This document shows positions 63,056 through 64,000 of a stretch of 64,000 bases of DNA, in pieces. The notes below the pieces were generated by a model that saw nothing but the letters and a program-made list of their open reading frames with translations, was not told where the DNA came from and searched no databases. The position numbers and the translations under genes are program-made. Source of the DNA: Colius striatus. Its lineage: Eukaryota; Chordata; Aves; Coliiformes; Coliidae. Numbering within the stretch: position 1 is the stretch's first letter; each line of letters starts with the position of its first letter. The DNA lies in contig NC_084761.1 of NCBI RefSeq assembly GCF_028858725.1, positions 35,184,501 to 35,248,500 of the forward strand, read 5' to 3'.

Positions 63056-64000
63056 AAGAATGAAAGTCACCTGCAGAGGTACACCTTGTAATGTGTTTTT
63101 AATTAACCTGCCATGTCAATTCTTAAACTATATGAACTTATCAATCTATTTAAACTATAGCTGCATTAAATCTAAGTTGAAAAGAGGATCAGTGAACACT
63201 GTGAACCATTATTAAAGCTGTCCAAAGAGTTATGCGAATTTGGTAATTATCATGGCAACTGTGCACACCACCACCTACACATTGTGCACAGGAGGTTTTA
63301 GTCATAGTGAATACAAAACTGTGGAGGTCCGTAACAGCTGGATGTGCACAAGGATATTTTATGCCTTCTGCTTACAGAGTTCTTTGTGTTACTCTCACAA
63401 CATTCAAAGATTTTAATGAGGTTTGATAGTTTACTAGAACTGTTAACCATACCAATACTATGAATAATATATAGAAAATATTGCTTGTATACATGTAAAC
63501 TGTTCATTTACTTATTCTTCCCATCCATTATGGTTACACGGCAAGAGAATCCTTGTTCGGCTATTAAAATTATTAGTAGGTAGCTTTTCATTAAATAGTG
63601 GAATTAAATAGTGCGGTGTCGTATATAAAGTGCCTCATGCACAAATCTGCTAGGAAATTCATAGCATCTGTTCTGCTAGGCTAAGAAGTAGTGATTAAAA
63701 TACCACAAATTTTTAAACATCCATTACCTTTCAAGTGAAAGATATAATCCTGTATTTTTTTATTTATGAGGGCAAAATGCTAGTGCCTAACAGTGACTTC
63801 TGTTGCACAAGTTTCCCAAAAGCACTCATACAAATCTAAAGTATATATCTTTTAAAAAGTTCTTTAAACTGATTTATGCATTTCTATCTTCTTTTGTGTC
63901 TGTGACATATATGTGTGTATAAATACGTACAAATTCATGTTCATACATTATAAACAGTTTTCTGACAGTGCTCTGTAGTAGTGCCTACGAGCACGGTTTT
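63056..64000. other. Sequence downstream of the first EDNRA poly(A) signal
   Basis: AT-rich, with no open frame or repeat recognised. It may be distal 3' UTR of EDNRA or intergenic DNA. Confidence 0.5.

Noticed and set aside
1..64000. CRISPR array, tRNA, rRNA or a second host protein-coding gene
   Set aside because: No regularly spaced repeats, no tRNA or rRNA motifs and no further exon chain were recognised on either strand.

Overview
This window is nuclear DNA from a bird, most likely a neognath. Chicken-repeat-1 (CR1) LINE copies are scattered through it, several with the diagnostic 3' tail of ATTCTATG-type octamers. It also holds an avian endogenous-retrovirus LTR, and a multi-exon vertebrate gene with GT-AG introns in an AT-rich background. 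The species cannot be fixed from what is visible.

The only host protein-coding gene I can support is the endothelin receptor type A gene, EDNRA, on the + strand. A CpG-rich 5' region with a probable non-coding exon 1 lies at about 27.8-28.1 kb. Seven coding exons follow: 31026-31427, 45356-45483, 54023-54221, 58088-58240, 60417-60550, 60953-61061 and 62159-62299. They join in frame with intact splice sites to give a 421-residue class A GPCR. A candidate poly(A) signal is at 63031.

Layout: 1-27.7 kb is intergenic DNA upstream of EDNRA, with no gene seen. It contains short CR1 pieces, a tail-to-tail pair of CR1 fragments (24.8-26.3 kb) and the most unusual structure of the window (12669-15412). 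That structure is a 1340-bp ERV LTR flanked on both sides, exactly at its TG and CA termini, by a 702-bp direct repeat that reads as identical between the two copies. The LTR carries a 258-codon open reading frame built largely of in-frame repeat units. From 28.1 to 62.2 kb is EDNRA. Its introns, mainly introns 2 and 3, hold further CR1 fragments, including a 2.7-kb decayed copy that preserves relics of the ORF1 esterase, endonuclease and reverse transcriptase. From 62.3 to 64.0 kb is the EDNRA 3' UTR and downstream DNA.

All calls rest on reading the sequence and on recalled family features. No alignment or database search was run. Element boundaries are approximate unless stated otherwise.
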